Shown in pieces: positions 23,939 through 31,865 of a stretch of DNA of 64,000 nucleotides. The notes under the pieces were generated by a model. That model worked only from the letters and a program-made list of their open reading frames with translations, had not been told where the DNA came from and did no database searches. Each line of letters begins with the position of its first letter. The stretch's first letter is position 1. The position numbers and the translations under genes are program-made. Source of the DNA: Neobacillus terrae (GTDB lineage: Bacteria; Bacillota; Bacilli; Bacillales; Cytobacillaceae); NCBI RefSeq assembly GCF_011393025.1, contig NZ_JAAOEO010000001.1, positions 424,915-488,914 on the forward strand. The letters run 5' to 3'.

Positions 23939-24130
23939 ATGCAAGAGGAAAATAGAATTCAACTAAACGTAAGAATTAAAAAGGAAACCTCTAATAAGCT
24001 GGATGAAATTGTCCAATATTATCAGGATAATACGAAACTTGGCCGGATATATAAAAGTGATGTGTTAACGGATATTATTGAAAAATCTTATGAAGTAATG
24101 AATAAACAGAAAAAAGTGAATCGCAGATAA
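23939..24130 (+). CDS. Small ribbon-helix-helix-like protein
   Basis: 63 residues. A short beta strand (RIQLNVRIKK) then two helices (ETSNKLDEIVQYYQDN and YKSDVLTDIIEKSYEVM) fit the ribbon-helix-helix fold of Arc/CopG/MetJ-type DNA-binding proteins. AGGAGG precedes the ATG. No toxin-like partner is adjacent: the next gene (18 bases on) is a GNAT acetyltransferase of the YhbS type. GNAT toxins do pair with RHH/DUF1778 antitoxins, but this GNAT is of another subfamily. Family assignment rests on fold prediction by eye. Confidence 0.65.
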   Translation: MQEENRIQLNVRIKKETSNKLDEIVQYYQDNTKLGRIYKSDVLTDIIEKSYEVMNKQKKVNRR

Positions 24131-24148
24131 TACAGGGGGAAACAATGG

Positions 24149-24667
24149 TTGATTAAAATTGACACGGAAATACCTGAACAGCTTTCAGCTATAAGACAGG
24201 TAAACAATCTAGCCTTTGAGCGTGAAGGAGAAGCAAACCTTGTTGATGCAATCAGAAATTCTGAATTTTTTATTCCCGGTTTATCTCTGGTTGCTTTAAA
24301 TGAGGAGGATGAAGTGGTGGGGCATATTTTATTTAGCAAAGTTTTTATAGAAACTGATGAAGATACTATCACAACAATAGCCTTAGCACCAATGGCTGTA
24401 AAGCCAGATTATCAAGGACAAGGTGTAGGCTCCCTGCTTGTAAGGGAAGGCTTGAAAAAATGCAGGGCATTAAACTTTAATGATGTTATCGTGTTGGGAC
24501 ATTCCCGATTCTATCCGAAGTTTGGATTTCTGCCAGCAAGTAATTATGGAATAACTCCGCCTTTTGATGTGCCAGACAATGTTTTCATGGCTAAAGAACT
24601 AAGGAAAGATTCATTAAAAGATATTTCCGGCCGGGTTCGTTACCCAGAAGCCTTTAATAATGTGTGA
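24149..24667 (+). CDS. GNAT N-acetyltransferase (YhbS-like)
   Basis: 172 residues. The acetyl-CoA binding motif reads APMAVKPDYQGQGVGSLLVREGL, followed by VIVLGHSRFYPKFGFLPASNYGI, the signature of the YhbS subfamily. It would transfer an acetyl group from acetyl-CoA to an unknown amine. TTG start at 24149 with AGGGGG 10 bases before. It follows the RHH-like gene by 18 bases and is likely in the same transcript. Confidence 0.85.
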   Translation: MIKIDTEIPEQLSAIRQVNNLAFEREGEANLVDAIRNSEFFIPGLSLVALNEEDEVVGHILFSKVFIETDEDTITTIALAPMAVKPDYQGQGVGSLLVREGLKKCRALNFNDVIVLGHSRFYPKFGFLPASNYGITPPFDVPDNVFMAKELRKDSLKDISGRVRYPEAFNNV

Positions 24668-24799
24668 GTAATTTGGAAATACAATGAGTTTCTTTTTTAA
24701 TCATTGTGCTTCGGGATTTTAAAATCAATTGGAATTATTCCGTAACATTCCCAGTGTTTCAAAAATAAGATAATGAAGAGATACACTGGAGGTGATGCA

Positions 24800-25228
24800 A
24801 TGGCAGTTGTAAGAGCCAGACAATCCGATATCGATTTATTGGCACGTTTATTAAGAGCGGAAGCTGAAGGCGAAGGAATCCAAGGGATGATGGCCGTAGG
24901 AAATGTTGGGATCAACAGAATTAGGGCCAATTGTTCTGACTTTAAAGGGTTAAGAACCATTCCTCAAATGATATACCAAGCGCATGCATTTGAGGCTGTT
25001 ACACATGGTTATTTTTATCAAAGGCCAAGGGAGCAGGAAAGAAGGCTTGCCCGAAAAGCGATAAACGGGCAAAGAATTTGGCCGGCTAAATATAGTTTAT
25101 GGTACTTCAGGCCACAGGGGGATTGTCCGCCAACCTGGTATGACCAGCCATTTGTGGGGCGGTATAAGCTTCATTGTTTTTATGAACCAACCGGAGAAGA
25201 ATGCCAAAACGTTTATAACACTTTTTAA
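24800..25228 (+). CDS. cwlJ: Spore cortex-lytic cell wall hydrolase CwlJ
   Basis: 142 residues, equal to B. subtilis CwlJ, and a Hydrolase_2 domain throughout: [28 protein letters not shown] with the catalytic-type glutamates, then [14 protein letters not shown] and the ending [22 protein letters not shown]. It is made in the mother cell, placed in the coat and degrades cortex peptidoglycan during Ca-dipicolinate-triggered germination (known). GGAGGTGATGCA precedes the ATG at 24800; the frame extends back to 24773 without a site. No clear sigma-E promoter was identified. Usually paired with gerQ, which is not here. Confidence 0.92.
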   Translation: MAVVRARQSDIDLLARLLRAEAEGEGIQGMMAVGNVGINRIRANCSDFKGLRTIPQMIYQAHAFEAVTHGYFYQRPREQERRLARKAINGQRIWPAKYSLWYFRPQGDCPPTWYDQPFVGRYKLHCFYEPTGEECQNVYNTF

Positions 25229-25233
25229 GAGGG

Positions 25234-25265
25234 AAAAGGAGCCAGGATATAGGGCTCCTTTTATT
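25234..25265 (+). terminator. Terminator of cwlJ
   Basis: AAAAGGAGCC / GGCTCCTTTT stem, 9-base loop, starting 5 bases after the stop. Confidence 0.9.
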
Positions 25266-25364
25266 GTTGTTTTTCAAGTAAGGTATTTTAAGGATTTTAA
25301 TACAATGGGTGCCCTAATTATGCTATTATTGCAGAATAGTTTAATCTTAAAGGGGGATACGAAA

Positions 25365-25907
25365 ATGCTCGAAGCCCTTCTCATTTTTGCGCTTCAAATT
25401 ATCTATGTTCCGGTATTAACTCTTAGGACCATCCTGCTAGTAAAAAATCAAACCAAATCAGCTGCCAGTGCAGGACTGATCGAAGGCATCATTTATATTA
25501 TTAGCTTGGGAATTGTCTTCAAGGATCTATCCAACTGGCTGAATATAGGTGCTTATGTACTGGGGTTCAGTGCGGGACTTCTGCTCGGAGGCTACATTGA
25601 AAGGAAGTTAGCCTTTGGTTATGTTACATACAATGTAAGCCTTCTTGAGCGAAGTGATAAATTGGTTGAAACCCTGCGGGAAGCAGGTTTTGGTGTAACT
25701 GTATTTGTAGGTGAAGGCATAAATTCCAATCGTGTCCGCCTGGAAGTTGTCGCGAAAAGGTCAAGAGAAAAGGAATTTTTAAAAATTATAAATGAAATTG
25801 CTCCTAAAGCCTTTTTGGTGTCTTTTGAAATTCGTTCTTTCCAAGGCGGGTATATGACCACCCGAATGAAGAAAAAAGCAAAAAAATACAAAGAAGCCGG
25901 TTCATAA
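25365..25907 (+). CDS. UPF0316 membrane protein (DUF5698-DUF2179, YebE-like)
   Basis: 180 residues. Three membrane helices (to about residue 75) with [13 protein letters not shown] and [20 protein letters not shown] are followed by a DUF2179 domain ([27 protein letters not shown]). It shares the DUF2179 sensor-like domain with the YitT protein at 20372-21283. Function unknown; a ligand-sensing membrane protein is plausible. AAAGGGGG lies 7 bases before the ATG at 25365; the longer frame from 25140 overlaps cwlJ and is not used. Confidence 0.85.
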   Translation: MLEALLIFALQIIYVPVLTLRTILLVKNQTKSAASAGLIEGIIYIISLGIVFKDLSNWLNIGAYVLGFSAGLLLGGYIERKLAFGYVTYNVSLLERSDKLVETLREAGFGVTVFVGEGINSNRVRLEVVAKRSREKEFLKIINEIAPKAFLVSFEIRSFQGGYMTTRMKKKAKKYKEAGS

Positions 25908-25924
25908 ACCGGTTTCTTTTTTTT
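25891..25924 (+). terminator. Terminator overlapping the UPF0316 stop codon
   Basis: GAAGCCGGTT-cat-AACCGGTTTC with a run of eight or more T. The stop codon TAA (25905-25907) lies at the loop edge and right arm. Confidence 0.9.
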
Positions 25925-25939
25925 GGGGATTAACGGTAA

Positions 25940-26275
25940 ATAACACTTAATCGTAGATATATCTAATCTTGCTTCTTCGCCCGGCCAGTGCCTGTCCCTC
26001 TCCTCCCTGAACATTGAATCGCTAAGCTCTTAATGCTGTCCATCTTTAGTGTTAGGGGCTCGAGGTCATAAGCAAATCCGTCTGAAGGTTAAAGAACAAC
26101 CTTCTCGCCGGCTCGTCTTTTGCTTGTCGTCCCTGGGTAAGACACTTCCGCATTACTTTTTCCTTTTTCTCAGTCGAAGTGGAGGCCCGCAGGACGCGGG
26201 TCAGAAAGGCGTTGCCACAGGACGTGGCGAACTTAGCCTTTCTTCAAATGGCCTTACGGGCGCTTGCGTATTTTA
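25940..26275 (-). repeat. GC-rich dispersed element with Bacillaceae-1-like hairpins
   Basis: The segment is GC-rich compared with its neighbours. On the minus strand two hairpins share the same loop: GCCAC-GTCCT-GTGGC (26214-26228, with an outer AAAGGC/GCCTTT helix at 26205-26210 and 26236-26241) and CCCGC-GTCCT-GCGGG (26186-26200). Paired hairpins with RUCCU loops are the hallmark of the Bacillaceae-1 RNA motif (recalled from the literature). A 75-residue frame across it (26049-26276) has no protein features. It separates the UPF0316 gene from opuFA. Confidence 0.6.
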
Positions 26276-26299
26276 AGGTTAAAGTTATTTTTGAAAAAT

Positions 26300-26326
26300 G
26301 TTTGCTAACTTGCTAAATAAGGGTAT
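26300..26326 (+). promoter_or_regulatory. Candidate sigma-B promoter of opuF
   Basis: GTTTGC-N15-GGGTAT: the -10 is a perfect sigma-B element, the -35 has four of six bases (GTTT). A sigma-A-type pair TTGCTA-N16-TATATG overlaps. Several B. subtilis osmoprotectant importers use sigma-B promoters. Confidence 0.45.
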
Positions 26327-26377
26327 ATGAAATTAGCTTTATCCCAAGATAAAGAAAAAGAGAAATGAGGGGAAAAG

Positions 26378-27526
26378 ATGATTACCTTTGAGCAAGTTAC
26401 CAAAAAGTATCCTAATGGACTCGAAGTCTTAAAGGATATAAATTTTCATATTAATAAAGGAGAGTTCATTGCTCTAATAGGGCCAAGCGGCTGCGGTAAA
26501 ACGACGACAATGAAAATGATTAACCGCCTTATCGAACCAACCAATGGAAAAATTTTAATAAATGGTGAAGATATTTCTAAACAGCACCCTGTAAAGCTGC
26601 GCAGGAATATCGGTTATGTGATTCAGCAAATCGGGTTGCTGCCTCATATGACAATCGGTGATAATATTTCCCTTGTTCCTAGACTCAAGGGCTGGGAAAA
26701 GGATCGATATGATAAAAAAGTAGATGAGCTGCTGGATTTGGTTGGATTAGATCCAAAAACGTTTCGGGATCGCTATCCTGCAGAGTTGAGTGGCGGCCAG
26801 CAGCAGAGAGTAGGTGTTATTAGGGCACTTGCCGCAGAGCCGCCAATTATCCTGATGGACGAGCCCTTTAGTGCACTCGACCCAATAAGCCGGGAACAGC
26901 TTCAGGATGAAATGGTTAAATTGCAGGAAAAAATTAAAAAGACAATTGTGTTTGTTACTCATGATATGGACGAGGCTATCAAAATAGCAGATAAAATTGC
27001 CATTATGAATGAAGGAAGAATTGTTCAGTTCGACACACCTGAACGAATTCTGCGGCATCCGGCTGACGATTTTGTCAGAGGCTTTATTGGTGAAAAAAGG
27101 CTGGAAAATGGCGTTTCAAATATACCAACAGCAGAGGATCTTATGATAAGCAAGCTTGTAACAGCACGTCCTGGCCGAGGTCTTGCAGAAGCTTTGAAAA
27201 TTATGAGAAGTTCACGGGTTGATAGCCTTCTCGTAACAGATAACGAACACCGACTCCTTGGAATTGCTCCTATTGAAACGGTCCAAAGATATTTTGGAGA
27301 AGAAGATAAAACCCTTAGAGATATTATTAACACTCATTATAGTACAGTCGAACGAAGTACCCCTTATACAGAAGTGGCGGAGATTTTTGCTATGGAAGGT
27401 TCCACATTTATCCCTGTCCTTGAAAATGGAAAGCTTTCGGGACTTATTACGCGTGCAACAATGATGCGAGGTCTGGCTGGCATTAATACAGAACCTACAC
27501 AGAAAGGGGGCCAGATCAATGAATAA
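26378..27526 (+). CDS. opuFA: Osmoprotectant ABC transporter ATP-binding protein OpuFA
   Basis: 382 residues. ABC domain: Walker A GPSGCGKTTT (about 35-44), Q-loop QQIGLLPHMT, signature LSGGQQQRVG, Walker B PIILMDEPFSALD, switch His in VFVTHDMDEA. Two CBS domains occupy about 255-370 (RSSRVDSLLVTDNEHRLLGI, EGSTFIPVLENGKLSGLITRAT), typical of OpuCA/OpuFA and OpuA-type pumps that sense ionic strength. Its stop overlaps the next gene by 8 bases, and the partner is a permease-binding-protein fusion, which marks the OpuF type described in B. infantis. Confidence 0.88.
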   Translation: MITFEQVTKKYPNGLEVLKDINFHINKGEFIALIGPSGCGKTTTMKMINRLIEPTNGKILINGEDISKQHPVKLRRNIGYVIQQIGLLPHMTIGDNISLVPRLKGWEKDRYDKKVDELLDLVGLDPKTFRDRYPAELSGGQQQRVGVIRALAAEPPIILMDEPFSALDPISREQLQDEMVKLQEKIKKTIVFVTHDMDEAIKIADKIAIMNEGRIVQFDTPERILRHPADDFVRGFIGEKRLENGVSNIPTAEDLMISKLVTARPGRGLAEALKIMRSSRVDSLLVTDNEHRLLGIAPIETVQRYFGEEDKTLRDIINTHYSTVERSTPYTEVAEIFAMEGSTFIPVLENGKLSGLITRATMMRGLAGINTEPTQKGGQINE

Positions 27527-29069
27527 CTTCTTTACAACATTAGGTGAAACCTTTCGTGAACGCTTGCCTGATATAGTAATGGGCTTAAAAGAGCACTTGT
27601 TTTTATCGCTTGTTTCTATTCTTATTGCAACAGCAATTGCCGTCCCATTGGGAATATATATTTCAAGAAAACGAAGGCTGGCAGAACCGATTATCGGAGT
27701 CACCTCCATATTTCAGACAGTTCCAAGTCTTGCCCTATTCGGTTTCCTTTTGCCCTTGTTTGGTATAGGTAACACAACTGCGATTATTGCTTTGACCATT
27801 TATGCTCTTCTTCCAATCTTACGAAATACTTACATCGGAATTACTGGTGTTGATGCTTCAGCTATTGAAGCAGGGCGGGGAATGGGAATGACTAAAAACC
27901 AAATCCTCCGGATGATTGAACTCCCATTGGCTTTGCCTATTATTATGGGCGGATTGCGTACAGCAACTGTTTTGACTATTGGAGTGGCAACCTTGGCTGC
28001 CTTTATTGGGGCGGGAGGACTAGGGGATTTGATTTACCGCGGATTGTCCACTACAAGAAATGAACTAGTTCTTGCAGGAGCTATTCCAGCAGCGCTCCTT
28101 GCTCTTTTATGTGACTGGATTTTAAAAAGAATTGAAATTGCAACTGATCCAAAAAGCAGAAAAAGGGTTTCCTTAAAGAAAATTGGCTATATTGCACTTC
28201 CAGTAGCTGCACTTTTGTTATTCTTTTCCTTTAAAGGTGAAGCACAGGATGATGCGATAGTAATTGCAGGTAAAAAATGGACGGAACAATACATCCTGCC
28301 TCATATTTTAGAAGAGTATATTAAAGATAAAACTAATTACAAGGTAAGAGTGGATGAAGGTCTTGGAGAAACTCCGATTTTAACAAAAGCCATTCAAAAA
28401 GGCGACATCGATGTTTATGTTGAATATTCAGGAACAGGGCTTTTGACGGTTCTGAAGGATAAGTATAAGCCAGGAATGGACGCAGACCAAATTTATAACA
28501 AAGTTAAAAGCGAGTATGATAAAAAATACCAGCTTGAATGGCTAAAGCCTTTTGGCTTTGAGAATACGTATGCTATGGCCCTAAATCCTGAAACGTATAA
28601 AAAGCTAAACATTAAAACAGTTTCGGAACTGGTTTCTCACTCTCCAGACCTTGTTTTGGGGGCACCAACAGATTTTTATGAACGAGAAGATGGCTATTCA
28701 GCCCTTTCAAAAACATATGGGCTAAATTTTAAAAGCAAGGAAAGCCTGGATGCAAACCTCATGTATACGGCTGTGAAGGAAGGGGATGTTCAGGTCATAC
28801 CAGCTTTTACTACTGATGGACGGATTCCGCGTTTCCATCTGGGTGTTTTAAAGGATGATAAAAAGTACTTCCCGCCATACTATGCAGCACCAATTGTGAG
28901 AAAGGATACACTTAAAAAATACCCTAAGCTTCAAAAAGTGCTATACGAACTTGAAGGCAAAATTACAAATAAAGATATGGCCGAAATGAATGCACGTGTT
29001 GATCTTGATAAAGCAGATCCGAAACAGGTTGCACGAGATTTCTTGAAAAAGAAAGGTCTTATAAAGTAA
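27519..29069 (+). CDS. opuFB: Osmoprotectant ABC transporter fused permease/substrate-binding protein OpuFB
   Basis: 516 residues. The first ~215 are an OpuCB-like permease with EAA-loop GRGMGMTKNQILRMIELPLALPIIMGGLRTA. A membrane helix (about 225-240, IGYIALPVAALLLFFSF) links to an external OpuCC/ProX-type binding domain (about 250-516) with GKKWTEQYILPHILEEYI, DVYVEYSGTGLL, GLNFKSKESLDANLMYTAVKEGDVQV and AFTTDGRI. The fusion makes a two-gene importer for glycine betaine and related solutes. GGGGG precedes the start inside opuFA. A terminator follows. Confidence 0.9.
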   Translation: MNNFFTTLGETFRERLPDIVMGLKEHLFLSLVSILIATAIAVPLGIYISRKRRLAEPIIGVTSIFQTVPSLALFGFLLPLFGIGNTTAIIALTIYALLPILRNTYIGITGVDASAIEAGRGMGMTKNQILRMIELPLALPIIMGGLRTATVLTIGVATLAAFIGAGGLGDLIYRGLSTTRNELVLAGAIPAALLALLCDWILKRIEIATDPKSRKRVSLKKIGYIALPVAALLLFFSFKGEAQDDAIVIAGKKWTEQYILPHILEEYIKDKTNYKVRVDEGLGETPILTKAIQKGDIDVYVEYSGTGLLTVLKDKYKPGMDADQIYNKVKSEYDKKYQLEWLKPFGFENTYAMALNPETYKKLNIKTVSELVSHSPDLVLGAPTDFYEREDGYSALSKTYGLNFKSKESLDANLMYTAVKEGDVQVIPAFTTDGRIPRFHLGVLKDDKKYFPPYYAAPIVRKDTLKKYPKLQKVLYELEGKITNKDMAEMNARVDLDKADPKQVARDFLKKKGLIK

Positions 29070-29079
29070 AAGTAATAAT

Positions 29080-29110
29080 TTCCGGGAGTTTTGATCTCCC
29101 GGATTTTTTA
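29080..29110 (+). terminator. Terminator of opuFAB
   Basis: TCCGGGAG / CTCCCGGA 8-bp stem with a 7-base loop and T6. Confidence 0.9.
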
Positions 29111-29154
29111 TTTTTTATAATTGGAGGTAAACTATCTCAAAAAAGGGTGATATT

Positions 29155-29565
29155 ATGAACCGTGCCGGCCGGTATGCAGCATCTGACAAATCAGATCCAA
29201 TAGAGCTTCTCCATATTATCTACGAGCTGCCAGAGAAAGACAGAATGCTGATGTGGGTGGAGGGATATATTGATTTGGTTATTGAAAAACTTCCTCATTA
29301 TGCAAAAGACATTCTCACTTCCAGAAAGGAAAAATGGGAAGATACAAAGGAATATATTAAGGAACAAGTTAGGGATATAACCAAAAAAGAAGAATATAAA
29401 CACGCCGAAAAGAAAACAAGAAAAGAGTTTGCTTTATATGTAATGTCACATTATCGAGAATTTCAAAGCCTGTTATTTTCTTCATTTGATGGAAACATAA
29501 AAGAAAAAGATATTCGAAGATATGTTTACAGGCGACGATTCAGCGGAAGACATAAGTATAGATAA
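29155..29565 (+). CDS. Hypothetical charged protein
   Basis: 136 residues, soluble and helix-rich, with a Lys/Glu-rich centre (KEKWEDTKEYIKEQVRDITKKEEYKHAEKKTRKEF) and a basic end (RRYVYRRRFSGRHKYR). I do not recognise a domain. GGGTGAT precedes the ATG. The damaged mug gene begins 16 bases after the stop, so the two may have been cotranscribed. No signal peptide or membrane helix. Confidence 0.7.
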   Translation: MNRAGRYAASDKSDPIELLHIIYELPEKDRMLMWVEGYIDLVIEKLPHYAKDILTSRKEKWEDTKEYIKEQVRDITKKEEYKHAEKKTRKEFALYVMSHYREFQSLLFSSFDGNIKEKDIRRYVYRRRFSGRHKYR

Positions 29566-29581
29566 GATAGAGGTGAGGAAG

Positions 29582-30084
29582 ATGGATTTTATACAAGACC
29601 ATTTAAAAGATAATTTAAAAATTCTCTTTGTTGGTTTTAATCCAAGCTTACGTTCTGGTGAATCGGGACACCATTATGCAAATCCTAATAACCGTTTTTG
29701 GAAAATTCTTCATTTATCTGGTTTAACACCAATAAAGTATAAGAATGAAGAAGATTATAAACTGCTGGATTTAGGATACGGATTAACGAATATAGTATCT
29801 CGTCCCACAAAGGCAGCAGATGAAATTACGAAAGAGGAATATAAAGAGGGAGCAAAAGAACTTCGGGCAAAAATCGAGAGATATAGGCCGAAAGTTGTTT
29901 GTTATGTGGGTAAGGGCGTGTATCAGGAGTTTACCGGATATAAAAATGTACCTTGGGGGTGCAGAAAAATTCGGCAGTTTCTGGAACCATGGATTTTGTA
30001 GCACCGTCATCAAGCGGCCTGGTACGAATGAAGGTTGAAGAGGTAGTGGATATTTATAAACAGCTGCTTACATTATTAACATAG
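29582..30084 (+). pseudogene. mug: Mismatch-specific uracil-DNA glycosylase (Mug), one-base frameshift
   Basis: The intact part reads LFVGFNPSLRSGESGHHYANPNNRFWKILH (Mug motif GFNP) and GYGLTNIVSRPTKAADE, then VPWG. At a run of five G (29955-29959) the frame breaks and stops at 30001. Adding one G restores VQKNSAVSGTMDFVAPSSSGLVRM, the conserved second Mug motif, through to a stop at 30084 and a normal ~167-residue length. Either a real loss of function, a slippery homopolymer, or a base-calling error. AGAGGTGAGG precedes the ATG at 29582. Mug removes uracil and ethenocytosine from mismatched DNA. Confidence 0.85.
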
Positions 30085-31129
30085 TAAATTTTGAAGAAGG
30101 ATATCTTCTGAAAGAATTTCCTTTGCCTTATCTCTATTAGCTTCTTCGTGTAAATAAGTATGTCTTCCAGGTTTAATGGAGGGAGACAGATTGACAGCCT
30201 CTATTAATTCTTCTCTTTTAAAATGAAGAGTTTTAACATAATCAAAGAAACCGGTTCTGGTGAAAATTTTAAAAATTCTTTCTGCACGATGATTCTGTAC
30301 CTTTGCCATTAAATAGGTAGCTAAACCTACTTGAATTCCATGCATATGAGGTGGATCCGAAAGTTTGTCTAAAGCGTGAGAAATTAAATGCTCCGAACCA
30401 CTAATGGGTGCACTGTTCCCGCTTATCACTGTTGAAATTCCGCCTAACGTAAGGGAGCTTACCAGTTCTTTTATTAAAATCTGACTTTTTAAATGGTCCA
30501 TCGGGGTTCTAAGAAAACTGTTTACGGCTTTTTTACTAAGCATATAAGCGAAGGCATTAACAGTACTTTTGCCCATTTGGTCTTCGAATTCCCAATCATA
30601 CAAAGCGGTAATATTTAAAACTAAATCACCAATACCTGCCAAAATGAATCTTTCTGGTGCACTCATTAATATGTCTAAATCTGCAATAATTCCAAGAGGG
30701 ACACTTGCGGGTATTGTTGTTTTTTTACCTTCAACCATAAGAGAACAATTTCTGCTGGCAAAACCGTCATTAGATGATGAAGTCGGAATGCTAATAAAAG
30801 GCCAATCCCTTGTATGAGCAATATATTTTCCGCAGTCAATGGTTAAGCCGCCACCTACAGCCAGAACGACATCATAATGATCTAAAGAGAAAGCTAGTTT
30901 AATTAAATTTTGAACATCCAAATTAGATGGAAGTGTAAAAAAGGCGGCTTTAATAGCCTTTAGTGATAGAGCAACTCTGTTTTTAAATGAATCAAAGGTA
31001 AAATCATCAAAAATGAAAAGAGCTTTTTTGAAATCCGTGTTTTCTTAAGGCTTCCTCCATTTCGGATAACGCATCCTGGCGAATCATAAGGATAGAGGGT
31101 ATAGGAATGTTGATCATTGAGTTTGCCAT
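30076..31129 (-). pseudogene. Glycerol-1-phosphate dehydrogenase-like (iron-containing alcohol dehydrogenase family), one frameshift
   Basis: An intact frame of 281 or more residues (from 30921 down) has the NAD and metal motifs VLAVGGGLTIDCGKYIAH, ISIPTSSSNDGFAS, GIGDLVLNITALYDW, and metal-type His in GSEHLISHAL and DPPHMHGIQVGLA. The N-terminal ~34 residues (MANSMINIPIPSILMIRQDAL...LRKHGF) lie in another frame and join after a single-base shift at the A6 run near 31024-31031. The start at 31129 overlaps the stop of the HAD gene (TAATG), supporting one original gene. Product would reduce DHAP to sn-glycerol-1-phosphate or act on a related polyol. Confidence 0.8.
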
Positions 31130-31779
31130 TAGGATATCAGCCCTTTATCGACAAGATAGGTTTCAACTTCCTTGAACGAATTCACAGCAATGAAAGGTAT
31201 GCCTTTTTCAGCCAGTAAATCCTTCAGTTCACTTTTAGCAAAGGTTACATCTGCAAATTCTGCAGGATGGGAATCCGGTTCACTGTCCCCAATAAAAAAT
31301 ACCTGCTCGTACTTTTCTTTTAACTCCTGGATTACTTTGGATTTATCAATGCCGTAACGCTGAGAATAATACGGGCTGTTTACCTCCAGTGCCAGGTGGA
31401 CATTATTTTCATGAAAAGATCCGGAATTAGAATAAACTTTTACATTTTCAATACCATACTTTTTTAAGGTTTGATATATATAGTAATCAGTTCCGGCACT
31501 TAAGATGTAAAAGTCCCCGCCATTTTCCTGAACCTTTTTAATAAGGTAAGGAACGTATTCATCAATTGGAATGGTATGAATATCATTGATAATTTGTTCT
31601 TCCTTTTGATTAATAGACTTAAAAACAGTCTGCAGAAAGTCAATATCAAGGATTTCCCCTGATTTCCACTGCTTATATAAGTTATGTCCCTCTGGAAAAT
31701 ATTTTTCAATTACCATCCAGTAAAAATCCTTATATGAAATAGTACCATCAAAGTCAGATACAAACGCCCATTTTTTCAT
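31129..31779 (-). CDS. MtnX-like HAD-IB family phosphatase
   Basis: 216 residues. HAD motif I DFDGT (9-13), motif II ILSAGTD, motif III Lys in the KVIQELK region and motif IV GDSEPDSHPAE are present. The family includes MtnX of methionine salvage, but no salvage genes are near. It is translationally coupled to the G1P-dehydrogenase-like gene, so it may act on a phospho-polyol or, by analogy with Bacillus heptaprenylglyceryl phosphate, remove phosphate from a G1P-derived product (inference). GGAGGAGAATT precedes the ATG at 31779. An extended -10 (TGTTATAAT, 31819-31827) lies upstream. Confidence 0.85.
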   Translation of the reverse strand: MKKWAFVSDFDGTISYKDFYWMVIEKYFPEGHNLYKQWKSGEILDIDFLQTVFKSINQKEEQIINDIHTIPIDEYVPYLIKKVQENGGDFYILSAGTDYYIYQTLKKYGIENVKVYSNSGSFHENNVHLALEVNSPYYSQRYGIDKSKVIQELKEKYEQVFFIGDSEPDSHPAEFADVTFAKSELKDLLAEKGIPFIAVNSFKEVETYLVDKGLIS

Positions 31780-31865
31780 AATTCTCCTCCAGACATACAT
31801 TACAAAGATTTGTTTACCATTATAACAAGTTGGAAAAGAGATGCGAAATAATTAGAGGCAAAGTC

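Noticed and set aside
23939..24667. RHH-GNAT pair as a TacT/AtaT-type toxin-antitoxin system
   Set aside because: The GNAT belongs to the YhbS subfamily with a different motif set, and the RHH protein is not of the DUF1778 type; kept only as an operon with a possible autoregulator.
26049..26276. 75-residue plus-strand reading frame as a gene
   Set aside because: It runs across GC-rich hairpins of a dispersed element, has no ribosome site, and shows no domain.
30921..31129. Second frameshift in the dehydrogenase near 30937-30942
   Set aside because: On recount the run has six A, which keeps the frame; only one shift is needed.
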